Shown here one piece after another: positions 8,230-17,548 of a stretch of 64,000 nt of DNA. Under the pieces are notes generated by a model. The model searched no databases, was not told where the DNA came from, and worked only from the letters and a program-made list of their open reading frames with translations. A program made the translations under genes and the position numbers. Every line of letters begins with the position of its first letter. The first letter of the stretch is position 1. Source of the DNA: Prevotella sp. (GTDB lineage: Bacteria > Bacteroidota > Bacteroidia > Bacteroidales > Bacteroidaceae); NCBI GenBank assembly GCA_017650905.1, contig JAGCDZ010000001.1:1-64000 (forward strand). Direction: 5' to 3'.

Positions 8230-8776
8230 TAACTTTCGATATATAAACGACTGGGCCGTTATAAGGCTTGCTGATAGCTTTGTGAAAATAAACAAAGCTG
8301 GTACTGGTAATGGCGAAGCTGCTTTGTATCTTGGAAGTAAATATGATCCAGACATATTTAGATTTTTTGAATGCGAGGATTTCGATGCTCATTGTATAAT
8401 GCTTAGAGATGATGTTATAGATTATCTTCAGCAGGTTAAAATAGAATATGTCCATAATTGTCGCAATTATAGGAATGAAGTGAGTATTAGGACCTGGAAT
8501 GAAAATTTAGCAGAAGCTAATTCGTTACCAGAAGAGTTGTTCTTTGATTTAACTCGAAAGCGGCAGTTTGACAAAAACGGGAGAGTTTATGCTCAGGAAC
8601 TAACATATAGACGTGCCAAGTCCTATTCCCTAGAAACTGAGCATAAGGCATATGTATATGATTTGATTCGAAGGATCTCAATTCCTGAAGTTTCTTTTTT
8701 GATGCTGACAAAAATAGAAGATGAAGGTCCAGTAGGATTTCATGCAAAACTATATTATGATCCAAATTTTGAATAG
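8219..8776 (+). CDS. unknown subunit between methylases and McrB-like gene
   Basis: 185 residues from the ATG that overlaps the end of methylase 2 by 11 bases. I do not recognise the fold. The sequence is mixed alpha/beta with no signal peptide or membrane segment. Notable stretches are FRYINDWAVIRLADSF at the N-terminus and PVGFHAKLYYDPNFE at the C-terminus. It is locked between methylase 2 and the McrB-like gene (3 bp), in the position that the extra restriction subunit YdiR holds in the B. subtilis BsuMI locus. A role as a third restriction subunit or specificity factor is therefore plausible but rests on position only. Confidence 0.7.
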   Translation: MLNNNFRYINDWAVIRLADSFVKINKAGTGNGEAALYLGSKYDPDIFRFFECEDFDAHCIMLRDDVIDYLQQVKIEYVHNCRNYRNEVSIRTWNENLAEANSLPEELFFDLTRKRQFDKNGRVYAQELTYRRAKSYSLETEHKAYVYDLIRRISIPEVSFLMLTKIEDEGPVGFHAKLYYDPNFE

Positions 8777-8779
8777 CCT

Positions 8780-11344
8780 ATGGCAGACCTAATATGTAGA
8801 TGGCGTAATGGAACGCCAAAAAATGTTGTAGAGCTGGTGAATTCTTTACCACATGAAAAAATGAAAGTGGAAAAGTTTCGAAGCATTATGGAGTCGAAAT
8901 GGACAGATTTCTTTACTGCTCCATATCAGTTGGCATGTCAACTAGGTTTATACTGTGAGGCAGAAGATGGGTATTATTATCCAAGATTTGATCATGATAT
9001 TGAAGAAAATGAAGCGATTTCTTATCTTTTTCACTGGCTACCGAGATATTATGTTCCGAATCCATATGTTGGAAAAGAGGGATTTCAAGATATTGCCTGT
9101 CCGACGTATGTACTCAAATCATTGTTTGATTATACTATAGCCAATCCTGGAACTGATTATGCATCTGCATATAAAGCAATATTCAAAGAAGATGCAAAAA
9201 ACAATGATGATATCGTTAGAAACTATATTAACAGATATTCTCAAGTCATGGAGATGACAAAAGAAGGTGAATTAATTATAAAAGAAGGTAAATCACAAGA
9301 CATATTCGGCTTTATGAACAGAAACGACAAAAAAGCATTCTTTGATAATTTTTCGTCAAAGGAAGTTGATCCAATGAAGATGTACCAAGATGGTAATTTG
9401 GACCAAAGAAAAGCAATGTTCCGAAAATATTTGGAATCATTAGGAAAGGCAGAAAGTACAATCAAGCAATATATACAATATCATTTAATTTGTGAACCTG
9501 TACTAAACGTCATTAAAAAAGAATCTGGCAAAGATAATCTATATGACGTAGTTGACTTGTTCCAAATAGAAAAGATATATAAAGGGTGTAATGAGTTGCC
9601 TGAAAATAAATCTCGCAATAACGTTTATACAGCTTCAGTTACAAATTATAAGAACTTCATTGATTTTTTAGAAACTGATGAAGCCGTAGCTTTATACAGC
9701 AATGCTATTCGATCGGATTTGTTTGATAAACCATTATCATCTAACACAACTCCTCGAGTATGGATTTACGCTCCAGGCGAGCAGGCAAGGCTTTGGGATG
9801 AATGCCAGAAGCAGGGTTTGTTACGTTTAGGCTGGGATGAATTAGGGGATTATAATCAGTTTGATTCTCGCCAGACCGTTATTGCCAAGATGAAGGATGT
9901 ATATGGGATTGACAATAAGAGCAACGACGCTTTAGCTGTATGGCAGTATTTAAATGATATGCAAATAGGTGATATCGTCTATGCCAAAAAAGGATCTTAT
10001 CATATTATAGGACGTGGTGTCGTAGATGGAAACTATGTATATAATGATGATTTGGATGAGTATAAAAACACACGTCTTATACGATGGACGGAAACTGGCG
10101 ATTGGGATGCTCCTTTCCGATTGCCTCAAAAGACATTGACAAGACTCTATGCTGATGATCCAAATATCAATTTGCTAGAAAAAATGGTGTCAGGAACGCT
10201 GAAAATAGAAATACCAAATGAGCCATTCTCCATCAAAAAGATGATTGACTATATTGGTGAAACAGGATTGTTATATACAGATTCACTGGTAAAGCGTTTC
10301 GCCTTCTCGTTGATGTCTAAGCGTTTTCTGATCCTTAGTGGTCTCGCGGGCTCTGGTAAAACGCAGCTTGCCTTGGCTTTTGCTAGTGCATTGGTTAAGA
10401 ACAAGGAAGAACAGATGTGTGTAGTAAGTGTAGGCGCAGACTGGACAAATAGAGAGCCACTCTTAGGATTCCCCAATGCATTACAAGAAGGAAAGTACGT
10501 TAAACCAGAAAGTGGAGTATTAGATTTACTCATTGAGGCAAATAGGCCTGAGAATGCAGATAAACCATACTTCCTGATCCTTGATGAAATGAACATGAGT
10601 TATGTTGAACGTTATTTCGCAGATTTCTTGTCAGCCATGGAGAGTAAAGAGAAAATATCTTTATGGAGTAACGATGAGGCTCAAGAAGATTCTGATGAGG
10701 TGGACGGTGTGCCTCAAAAAGTTGCTCTTCCACCAAACCTGTTTATTATTGGAACAATAAACGTGGATGAAACGACTTATATGTTCTCGCCAAAAGTTTT
10801 GGATCGTGCCAATGTCATCGAATTTAAAATATCCGGAGAAGAGATGGCTGGATTCCTGAAAGAAATGAAGGAAATTGATCGCGATAGTATTAATGGGAGG
10901 GCATCTGGAATGGGCGCAAGTTTTGTGGAGATTGCAAGCAGAAAAGAACTGGCAGAAGATAATCAGGCTGTTGATACACTTCAGGATTTCTTCAACCAGC
11001 TGAAAAGTGTTAATGCTGAATTTGGTTATCGCTCTGCTACAGAGATATTCCGTTTTATCTGCCAAGCCAAAACCAACGACGATACGAAACAGAAGATGGA
11101 GGCAAAAGAGATTTTGGATGCTGCTATAGTTCAAAAGCTGCTGCCCAAGTTGCATGGATCCAGAAAGAAACTGGAACCTGTGTTGAGAAAACTTTGGAGC
11201 CTTTGTTTTATCGGAGCAGGAAAAGACTTGTCTATGGATTCAGAGAATGTGCTCAAAGCAGAATATAAGGATAGTGCTGATAAGATTTTGAGAATGTATA
11301 GATCAGCAGTAGATAACGGATTTACAAGTTTTGCTGAAGCATAG
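8780..11344 (+). CDS. McrB-like AAA+ GTPase restriction subunit (LlaJI.R1/YdiS-like)
   Basis: 854 residues. The C-terminal half is a McrB-type AAA+ motor: Walker A GLAGSGKT (521-528), Walker B LDEMN (601-605, followed by MSYVERYFADFLSAME) and GTINVDE (658-664), the counterpart of the McrB NTAD loop, then FSPKVLDRAN. Residues about 320-460 (WIYAPGEQARLWDE...GDIVYAKKG...IIGRGVV) look like an EVE/PUA-type domain, which in related enzymes reads modified bases. Ahead of it, residues about 205-305 form a helical segment resembling the core-binding fold of tyrosine recombinases (KYLESLGKAESTIKQYIQYH). The motor should drive the McrC-like nuclease encoded 2 bp downstream. Confidence 0.9.
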   Translation: MADLICRWRNGTPKNVVELVNSLPHEKMKVEKFRSIMESKWTDFFTAPYQLACQLGLYCEAEDGYYYPRFDHDIEENEAISYLFHWLPRYYVPNPYVGKEGFQDIACPTYVLKSLFDYTIANPGTDYASAYKAIFKEDAKNNDDIVRNYINRYSQVMEMTKEGELIIKEGKSQDIFGFMNRNDKKAFFDNFSSKEVDPMKMYQDGNLDQRKAMFRKYLESLGKAESTIKQYIQYHLICEPVLNVIKKESGKDNLYDVVDLFQIEKIYKGCNELPENKSRNNVYTASVTNYKNFIDFLETDEAVALYSNAIRSDLFDKPLSSNTTPRVWIYAPGEQARLWDECQKQGLLRLGWDELGDYNQFDSRQTVIAKMKDVYGIDNKSNDALAVWQYLNDMQIGDIVYAKKGSYHIIGRGVVDGNYVYNDDLDEYKNTRLIRWTETGDWDAPFRLPQKTLTRLYADDPNINLLEKMVSGTLKIEIPNEPFSIKKMIDYIGETGLLYTDSLVKRFAFSLMSKRFLILSGLAGSGKTQLALAFASALVKNKEEQMCVVSVGADWTNREPLLGFPNALQEGKYVKPESGVLDLLIEANRPENADKPYFLILDEMNMSYVERYFADFLSAMESKEKISLWSNDEAQEDSDEVDGVPQKVALPPNLFIIGTINVDETTYMFSPKVLDRANVIEFKISGEEMAGFLKEMKEIDRDSINGRASGMGASFVEIASRKELAEDNQAVDTLQDFFNQLKSVNAEFGYRSATEIFRFICQAKTNDDTKQKMEAKEILDAAIVQKLLPKLHGSRKKLEPVLRKLWSLCFIGAGKDLSMDSENVLKAEYKDSADKILRMYRSAVDNGFTSFAEA

Positions 11345-11346
11345 AT

Positions 11347-13683
11347 ATGCAGAAAGAAGTTGAGTGTTTAGAAATACCAGTAAAGGGGAAACGAGAGGGC
11401 TTAATGCTGATTATATATCCCCAATCCTCAAAGGCTAAAGTCTATGAGGAAAGCACTCCTTCTGCAGGCGAGTCTGAATATCAACTTGATGAAGGATGCA
11501 CCTATACTTATGAATTCTTCTCAACAAATGATGGACATATCTATCAGTTCAGTAAAGAAGATGATATCATAAAATACCATCGCTCTCAACTTCACAAGAA
11601 AGAAGGAACTATTACAACGGGTATTTATGTCGGGCAGCTAAGTCTTCAGGTTGTAGATAAAGATGCTCAAGAGATTGTAGGTAAAATTAGGCTAGAGATT
11701 CAGAGCACAAAGTCAGAATATAGAACAGATTATAGAATAATGCTTGATGAAATAGCTGAGTATTATACAGACCTTGTATTACAACAAGGATCCCCTGTAA
11801 CTCAGCATTTGGAAATTGATAGTTCGTGTTCTTCCAAGACTCTTTATCAGCGTTTTTCTTTTGTCCGTTCTCTAATAGAAAGCGAATCATTTTCTGAAGC
11901 CATTCACAAGATATTATCTAATCCTGTGAGAAAATGGACAGATGCTAATATTGAGAGGAATATAGTGGGGGTAAAACGCCTTTCCCGTAACAATATCCGT
12001 CAGATAGCTTCTTCTACCGATAGAATTCATCTTTCAGAAAGGATGAGGGCTGGTATGCCTGCTAGTCTGAGTAGCGTTCCAAGGAAGATAGAAGTAGAAT
12101 ATAAACGAGATACGACAGATGTTTTAGAAAATCAGTTTGTCAAATTTGTGCTACGAACATTCGTAAACTTCTGTTCAGAGATCAAGTCTTTTAAAAATGC
12201 TTCAGAGCGTCTAAAGTTGGAAGCAGATCAAACGATAGAACAATTATATGGCTATTTGGAGAATCAGTTCTTTCACCAAATATCCCAACCATCACATTTA
12301 AATTTGAATAGCCCAGTTCTTCAGCGGAAAGAAGGGTATCGCGAAATACTACAGGCTTGGTTATTATTTGATTTGGCTGCAAAGCTGAACTGGGATGGTG
12401 GTGATGATGTTTATGAGGCAGGTAAAAAGAACGTGGCTACATTATATGAATATTGGCTATTCTTTAAAATGATGGAGCTAATCTCCGAGTTTTTCAATAT
12501 AGAGCCTAAAGACAAGACTGAATTGGTTGAATATGACAAAGATCGTATCAATTTGAATTTGAAACAGGGCAGAATGAGAATGGTGAGTGGACGTCAGGAA
12601 ACTTTTTCACGTTTAATAAATGTAGCATTTTACTATAACAGGACATTTAATAAAGTTGAAGCAGATAATGACCCTATTCACAAGGCCGGTAGCTGGACAA
12701 TGACCATGCGTCCTGATTATACCCTTTCTTTGTGGCCTGGAGAGATTACTGAGGCGGAGGCGGAAAAACAAGAACTGATAACTCATATTCATTTTGATGC
12801 GAAATATCGACTTAGCAAAGTTTTGCTAGAAGACAAAGATATCGATTTAGATATCAATAATGAGCTTGATGAAGAAAAGCAAAATCAGGAATTGAAAATA
12901 TATAAGCGTGGTGACTTGTTAAAAATGCATGCATATAAAGATGCAATTCGCAGAACGAGTGGTGCTTATGTTTTATATCCTGGTACAGACAAGAGGGATG
13001 TTCTGCGTGGTTTCCATGAAATAGTTCCAGGACTTGGCGCGTTTAGTATTCGCCCAGGGCACTGGCAAGAGGATTCTATTTACTTAAAGCAATTTTTAGC
13101 AGAGGTGAAGGCTCACTTGATGGATAGATCATCTGAGAGAGAGAAAATGTCATTTCATCAATATGATATTCATCTTGCGCCACAGCATGATATGTTAATG
13201 CAAAGTTTGCCTGAATCAGAAGGTGAGAACCGAGATTTCATGCCTGATGAGACTTATGTTATCTTAGGTTATTATAAGAGTGAAGAGCATTTAAAATGGA
13301 TAAATAGTAATTGGCTATATAACTCAAGAGAGGGTATACGAGGTGGTTCTGTTAGTATTACTAAAGAAGTAGTTTCTGCAAAGTACCTACTACTACATAA
13401 TCATAAAAATGAGGCCCATCTATATAAACTAACTGTAGAAGGCCCTAAGATTTATGGATTTGATGATATGACAAAACTCTCATATCCATATGATCAACCA
13501 ATAACAGATCAAATTAGAGAGTATATATATTTAATATTCAAAATTAACAAAAAGGGAGTTGAAAAGGAATTCCAAAAGTACAAATGGAAGCCTCTTGATA
13601 TTCCACAGATCCGTTCGTCCTCTGGTTTTAAAATATCTACGATAAAACTATCCGAATTAATAAAATTAGCTAAGATTATATAA
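11347..13683 (+). CDS. McrC-like DUF2357 nuclease subunit (LlaJI.R2-like)
   Basis: 778 residues. The middle carries the DUF2357 signature VLENQFVKFVLRTF. The C-terminal nuclease has a PD-(D/E)XK layout: D457 in RPDYTLSLW and D484-A-K486 in HFDAKYR, followed by KMHAYKDAIRRTSGAYVLYPG, which is typical of the DUF2357-linked nuclease. Catalytic residues appear intact. A further region after residue 600 (QHDMLMQSLPES, then EIVILGYYKS-like sequence) is probably an accessory domain. It starts 2 bp after the McrB-like gene; together they form the GTP-driven cutting complex of a LlaJI/BsuMI-type system. Confidence 0.88.
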   Translation: MQKEVECLEIPVKGKREGLMLIIYPQSSKAKVYEESTPSAGESEYQLDEGCTYTYEFFSTNDGHIYQFSKEDDIIKYHRSQLHKKEGTITTGIYVGQLSLQVVDKDAQEIVGKIRLEIQSTKSEYRTDYRIMLDEIAEYYTDLVLQQGSPVTQHLEIDSSCSSKTLYQRFSFVRSLIESESFSEAIHKILSNPVRKWTDANIERNIVGVKRLSRNNIRQIASSTDRIHLSERMRAGMPASLSSVPRKIEVEYKRDTTDVLENQFVKFVLRTFVNFCSEIKSFKNASERLKLEADQTIEQLYGYLENQFFHQISQPSHLNLNSPVLQRKEGYREILQAWLLFDLAAKLNWDGGDDVYEAGKKNVATLYEYWLFFKMMELISEFFNIEPKDKTELVEYDKDRINLNLKQGRMRMVSGRQETFSRLINVAFYYNRTFNKVEADNDPIHKAGSWTMTMRPDYTLSLWPGEITEAEAEKQELITHIHFDAKYRLSKVLLEDKDIDLDINNELDEEKQNQELKIYKRGDLLKMHAYKDAIRRTSGAYVLYPGTDKRDVLRGFHEIVPGLGAFSIRPGHWQEDSIYLKQFLAEVKAHLMDRSSEREKMSFHQYDIHLAPQHDMLMQSLPESEGENRDFMPDETYVILGYYKSEEHLKWINSNWLYNSREGIRGGSVSITKEVVSAKYLLLHNHKNEAHLYKLTVEGPKIYGFDDMTKLSYPYDQPITDQIREYIYLIFKINKKGVEKEFQKYKWKPLDIPQIRSSSGFKISTIKLSELIKLAKII

Positions 13684-13701
13684 ATCTCAAAACTGATAAA
13701 A

Positions 13702-15372
13702 ATGGATTTAAATGACGCAACCTTATATGATGTAAAGAAAAAAAGACCAGATCTTTTTAAGTTGCTTATAACAGATGCAATCACGCATAATCTTGTGGTG
13801 ACAAATAAAGATATTGCTGATATTATAAATCCGTTTATAAACCAAATATTGGAAAAAATACAACCAATAGAGGAGAATGGAAGAATTCAGGACATAAGAG
13901 CCATTAATGAGCAGCTGGATAATATTAGAATGGAGATAATCGAGCAGATGTATGATGGTTTGCTGGATTTACAAATGTCTGTCTTGAAAAAACTGAAAAT
14001 AACATTGGCAAGGATAAAAGATTTCGGACCGACAGATGATTATCGAATACAAGAATCTCGCCAAATTGAGAGCGTTGATGATTTCATGAACAATTATCCA
14101 AATTTGTACGAAGAGCTTTATCATGAGTTGTACGAAGAGTTCATTAGCCTTAATTCGGATAGTGGAATCATAAATGAAGAAAATGACAAGTCAATACCTG
14201 CGGAGGATGAAACTTTTTTAGAGAATGGTTCTCACGACGCAAAATATTATTCTGCAGACGATTTGGAAATAGAACATGTATATTTGGATTCTAAGGGTAA
14301 AATTCTAGAATCCAATTCCTCTACAGACAATGTACCTGAAAATGAAGTAACAAGTGAAGAAAGAAAAGGGAAGCCTTGGACTGAGAATGAAGAAGAGCTG
14401 ATAACTCTTTTTTATAAACAATGTAAAAATACTGCTACTGTTGCAAAATTACTTGGTAGAACAGAGATCGCTATAAAAATGAGATTGGCAAAATTGGGCT
14501 TAATAGATTATACCTATGACCAAGGGAAAGGCACTCCTTTAAAAGCGGATACTGCTGCTAAAAATGCCCCGGATATTAGCGATTTCTCTATCAAGAATAA
14601 TTTTATTTCATGCTCTATTATGAACAAATCCGGAGAAATAGTATTTTCTACAGAGGGAAAGCTAAAATTTTTTCATAAGAAACTTTATCGTTTTAATCTA
14701 AAGGATGGATGCTTTACAGCAAAAGAAATGCAATTTATATCCGGACGATGGATAAAAGGAACTAAGAAAATTGTGGCTTATCACAAGTCTGAGCTTTATA
14801 GTATTATAGAAGAAGCCATTGATTATATTAAAGAAATAGAGGATATTGAAGATGGCCCCACTTTTGGCGAATGTAGATTAAAGGTAAATGGCGTATGGTA
14901 TAGTTACGATGGTAATATAACAGAGTTTGAACATTTGTCAGATGATAATAACGATTCCCAGTTCTCTGTAAAAATTGGAGATGTATTAAAGCTTTTTCCT
15001 TCACAAGTAGTTGGTACTGTGACGAATCTATATTTAGATAGTAAAGGCCGTAGAAAGATTAATGTAAAGTCAGGTGACGGATCCATAGTATCTATTTTTG
15101 ACAATAAATATCTCTATCAGAAATTATATAAACAAACTCCCAAAATAATAAATAAAGATAGGAATAGGGAACAGATTATTTTAAAACCACAGAAACAAAC
15201 TCAAGCAAAAATTGGCTACTGGATTCAATGGAAACCGACAGGAGATGTGGGTAAAGTAATAGGTTACAAACAAGTGGGGTCAATACAAAAATTAGTTCTT
15301 CGTAGGAAGGACGGTTCTCAATTAGAAGTATATGATAATCGAAAAGCATATGAGATCATTTTGAGAACATAA
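13702..15372 (+). CDS. unknown protein: helical N-terminus, Myb-like HTH, two SH3-like repeats
   Basis: 556 residues, family not recognised. Residues 1-115 are helical and charged. Residues 224-268 (KPWTENEEELITLFYKQCKN...VAKLLGRTEIAIKMRLAKLGLI) match the Myb/SANT-like helix-turn-helix found at the end of several helicases and nucleases. The C-terminus holds two related beta-rich units of about 50 residues at about 425-475 and 504-553. They align as IGDVLKLFPSQVVGTV... with IGYWIQWKPTGDVGKV..., each ending in SxxxxxDN; they look like SH3/KOW modules. The gene follows the McrC-like gene by 18 bp in the same direction. A DNA-binding accessory of the restriction complex is likely, but catalytic residues are not evident. 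Confidence 0.8.
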   Translation: MDLNDATLYDVKKKRPDLFKLLITDAITHNLVVTNKDIADIINPFINQILEKIQPIEENGRIQDIRAINEQLDNIRMEIIEQMYDGLLDLQMSVLKKLKITLARIKDFGPTDDYRIQESRQIESVDDFMNNYPNLYEELYHELYEEFISLNSDSGIINEENDKSIPAEDETFLENGSHDAKYYSADDLEIEHVYLDSKGKILESNSSTDNVPENEVTSEERKGKPWTENEEELITLFYKQCKNTATVAKLLGRTEIAIKMRLAKLGLIDYTYDQGKGTPLKADTAAKNAPDISDFSIKNNFISCSIMNKSGEIVFSTEGKLKFFHKKLYRFNLKDGCFTAKEMQFISGRWIKGTKKIVAYHKSELYSIIEEAIDYIKEIEDIEDGPTFGECRLKVNGVWYSYDGNITEFEHLSDDNNDSQFSVKIGDVLKLFPSQVVGTVTNLYLDSKGRRKINVKSGDGSIVSIFDNKYLYQKLYKQTPKIINKDRNREQIILKPQKQTQAKIGYWIQWKPTGDVGKVIGYKQVGSIQKLVLRRKDGSQLEVYDNRKAYEIILRT

Positions 15373-15425
15373 TTTTATCCACTTCGGTAATCTCTTTGTA
15401 GATTAGCTAATTAAAATAAGGACCG

Positions 15426-16547
15426 ATGGCAATTAAGAAATATATTAATACAACAGAAGTAGCAGAGTTGACAGGCTTATTGTGCGATGAGATTCAAAAT
15501 CTTGCACGAACGGGGGTGTTACCAGCTCATAAATCTAAGAGAGGGTATTGGCGATTTAATGTGGATGCTGTAGAGAAGTATTTCGGAATTCTGATTAATA
15601 AGCTTGATGATGTTAATGACTTGAACTGTGAAAAGGCCCATAAAGCTATGACAATTTCAGAATTTAGAAATAAGTGTCGTGAACAGCAAGGAATGTTTAG
15701 AAAGATGATAGGGGAACCAATGGGTGTTGGTCCCTGGCGTAATTCTTCTAAGAAACAGATAAGCATGCTGATTAATGGAGAAAAGACTGGTAAAAACTTT
15801 GTGGACAAGTATACCTTTGAATACGCTAAGAGCAGAGTGAAAAACTTGCAGGCACATGAAACGATTGATGAATATCGGCTTTTTAATAATATGCTGTCAA
15901 GTCAGCCCATGGCATTTAATTTGTTCTGTCCTTTCATTCGGATGATAGAGGAGGGGAAGGTCGATATTGTAACGAGTGTATTCAAAGCAATATTCCCTGA
16001 TAAATATATTGGTGAAGTAACGGAGGTGGGACTGGAGTATCTGCATACAGATATAAAGAACTATCTGAATGATTGCACTGCTATGGATGCTATTGTGCGT
16101 TATAAGGATACAGAAGGTAAGCCTGCGTTTATAGCCATCGAGACAAAATATACTGATGTGCTTGGTGAGAACACAAGTCGCAAAGATCGGGCACAAGATA
16201 AATATCGTGAGTGGATCAAACGAATCGGGATGTTTAAGCCTGAAACTGAAGCGAAGTTGTTTTCTGGTGAGAAGTTGATTACTCAAATATATCGCAATTT
16301 CCTGCTAACGGAGTGTTATGGCAATGTTGAGAAAGCTAATAGGTGCTATTCTGTGGTGCTTGCACCTGCTCAACATCCTACAACACAAAAGGAAGTTGCA
16401 TCTCTAAGGGATGAACTACTGCCAGAGTATCATTACAAGATTTCATCCGTAACGTTAGAGGATTTTACAAAGAAAGCACTTAAGACTTGCCCAAAGGGAA
16501 ATAAATATCCATTTTGGTATTTTAAAGAGAGATATTTATCAATTTGA
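15426..16547 (+). CDS. MerR-type HTH fused to PGN_0703-like restriction endonuclease
   Basis: 373 residues. Residues 1-60 are an excisionase/MerR-like helix-turn-helix (INTTEVAELTGLLCDEIQNL, then GYWRFNVDAVEKYF). The rest matches what I know as the PGN_0703 family of putative restriction endonucleases: LLSSQPMAFNLF-type block (here MLSSQPMAFNLFCPF) and a PD-(D/E)XK core D221...E239-T-K241 within AFIAIETKYTD. The core appears intact. It stands 53 bp after the previous gene in the same direction, without an obvious promoter or terminator between, so it may be the last gene of the large operon or an added single-gene defence. Confidence 0.8.
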   Translation: MAIKKYINTTEVAELTGLLCDEIQNLARTGVLPAHKSKRGYWRFNVDAVEKYFGILINKLDDVNDLNCEKAHKAMTISEFRNKCREQQGMFRKMIGEPMGVGPWRNSSKKQISMLINGEKTGKNFVDKYTFEYAKSRVKNLQAHETIDEYRLFNNMLSSQPMAFNLFCPFIRMIEEGKVDIVTSVFKAIFPDKYIGEVTEVGLEYLHTDIKNYLNDCTAMDAIVRYKDTEGKPAFIAIETKYTDVLGENTSRKDRAQDKYREWIKRIGMFKPETEAKLFSGEKLITQIYRNFLLTECYGNVEKANRCYSVVLAPAQHPTTQKEVASLRDELLPEYHYKISSVTLEDFTKKALKTCPKGNKYPFWYFKERYLSI

Positions 16548-16554
16548 AATAAAG

Positions 16555-16890
16555 ATGAAGAATAGGTTTATTATTATAATAGGTGTAGCATTGGTAGCTC
16601 TTTCCTGTGGCAATGGAAAGGGTGGAAAGATTAACGAGCCCTTTGATGGTGGGCATGGTATTGGTATCGATACTGCGACTGTTCATGAGATAGAGCGCTA
16701 TGAAGATTCAATACGCGCAAAAGAGTCTTTAAATGAAGCTTCCCCAAATGTGTTGCCATCATCCTCGTCAAGACATGAATACGATGAGTCAGATAACATG
16801 CGTGGTTTTGATCCAGCCTCCGAGGATGACATGGATGATAACGGCATGAGTCGCTATATGGAGAACGATGATGATGAAGGTTGGGATTAA
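16555..16890 (+). CDS. small lipoprotein with conserved acidic tail (copy 1)
   Basis: 111 residues. The N-terminus is a lipoprotein signal peptide with lipobox VALSC. The rest is hydrophilic and ends in an acidic tail, NMRGFDPASEDDMDDNGM followed by SRYMEN and EGWD. The same tail occurs in the protein at 18433-18795, while the N-terminal parts of the two proteins differ. The tail and the gene junction after it belong to a 190-bp direct repeat. Function unknown; a membrane-anchored partner of the following small protein is possible. Confidence 0.7.
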   Translation: MKNRFIIIIGVALVALSCGNGKGGKINEPFDGGHGIGIDTATVHEIERYEDSIRAKESLNEASPNVLPSSSSRHEYDESDNMRGFDPASEDDMDDNGMSRYMENDDDEGWD

Positions 16891-16981
16891 CTAAAACGTA
16901 ATAAATATGGCATACAAACCTTGGGAAGTTCAAGAAGATCTCTGGAAAGAGAAATGTGAATGGGGAAACAGTCAGGATAAA
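16792..16981 (+). repeat. 190-bp direct repeat, copy 1
   Basis: Matches 18697-18886 at a constant offset of 1905 bp without gaps, with scattered substitutions. It covers the acidic tail of one lipoprotein gene, the short spacer ttaactaaaacgt(a/g)ataaa, and the first 25 codons of the next gene. Many substitutions lie at third codon positions (for example cgt/cgg, gcc/gcg), so the coding parts look selected. Confidence 0.9.
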
Positions 16982-17110
16982 TCCTTCCTTGTCCACCACA
17001 TGGCTCAGCGTACGAGTAAATCAATCGTTGAGACACTTCGTGATTTAGAACTGGCTGAACAGTCTAGTATGTTACATATTAATGATGATGGATCTATAGA
17101 GATAAAATGA
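16907..17110 (+). CDS. small hypothetical protein (KPWEVQ family)
   Basis: 67 residues beginning MAYKPWEVQEDLWKEKCEWG, ending INDDGSIEIK; basic and aromatic at the N-terminus, helical in the middle. Family not recognised. The first 25 codons are repeated downstream (18812 onwards), where they are joined to another gene. It sits between the acidic-tail lipoprotein (16 bp) and the deoxyribosyltransferase (6 bp), so it is probably co-transcribed with both. The basic start could bind the acidic tail encoded just upstream; this is speculation from charge only. Confidence 0.65.
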   Translation: MAYKPWEVQEDLWKEKCEWGNSQDKSFLVHHMAQRTSKSIVETLRDLELAEQSSMLHINDDGSIEIK

Positions 17111-17116
17111 AGGCGT

Positions 17117-17548
17117 ATGGCAATTCACCGTATTTATGTAGCCAGCAGCTGGCGTAATGGGTATTACCCAGAAGTTGTTGCTAAATTGAGGGAGGCGGGG
17201 CATGATGTCTATGACTTCCGCAATCCGCCATCGGGTGATCCAGGATTTAAGTGGAGCAGCGTGAGTGAGGACTATATGGAGTGGTCGCCTCAGCAGTATC
17301 GTGAGATGTTGGGGCATCCCAAAGCAGAGCGACAATTCCACAACGACATCGAGGCGATGGAGGCTTGCGATGTTTGTGTCTTGGTGTTGCCTTGTGGTCG
17401 CAGCGCTCATACTGAGGCTGGGTGGTTTGCTGGCAAAGGAAGAACAACCATCGCCTATATTCCAGAACGGCAGGAGCCTGAGCTGATGTATAAACTGTTC
17501 AGCAAGGTTTTTTGCTCAATAGAAGAATTATTAGAAGCTCTCGAGTAA
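17117..17548 (+). CDS. nucleoside 2-deoxyribosyltransferase-like protein
   Basis: 143 residues in a Rossmann-like fold. IYVASSWRN at the N-terminus, YDFRNP, and LVLPCGRSAHTEAGWFAG with the likely nucleophile E100 are typical of the family, which moves deoxyribose between bases or hydrolyses (d)NMPs. Members are often found in phage-defence and mobile regions. The stop codon abuts the Vsr ATG, so the two are one unit. The enzyme may sanitise modified nucleotides or alter nucleotide pools during infection; that is inference. Confidence 0.82.
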   Translation: MAIHRIYVASSWRNGYYPEVVAKLREAGHDVYDFRNPPSGDPGFKWSSVSEDYMEWSPQQYREMLGHPKAERQFHNDIEAMEACDVCVLVLPCGRSAHTEAGWFAGKGRTTIAYIPERQEPELMYKLFSKVFCSIEELLEALE

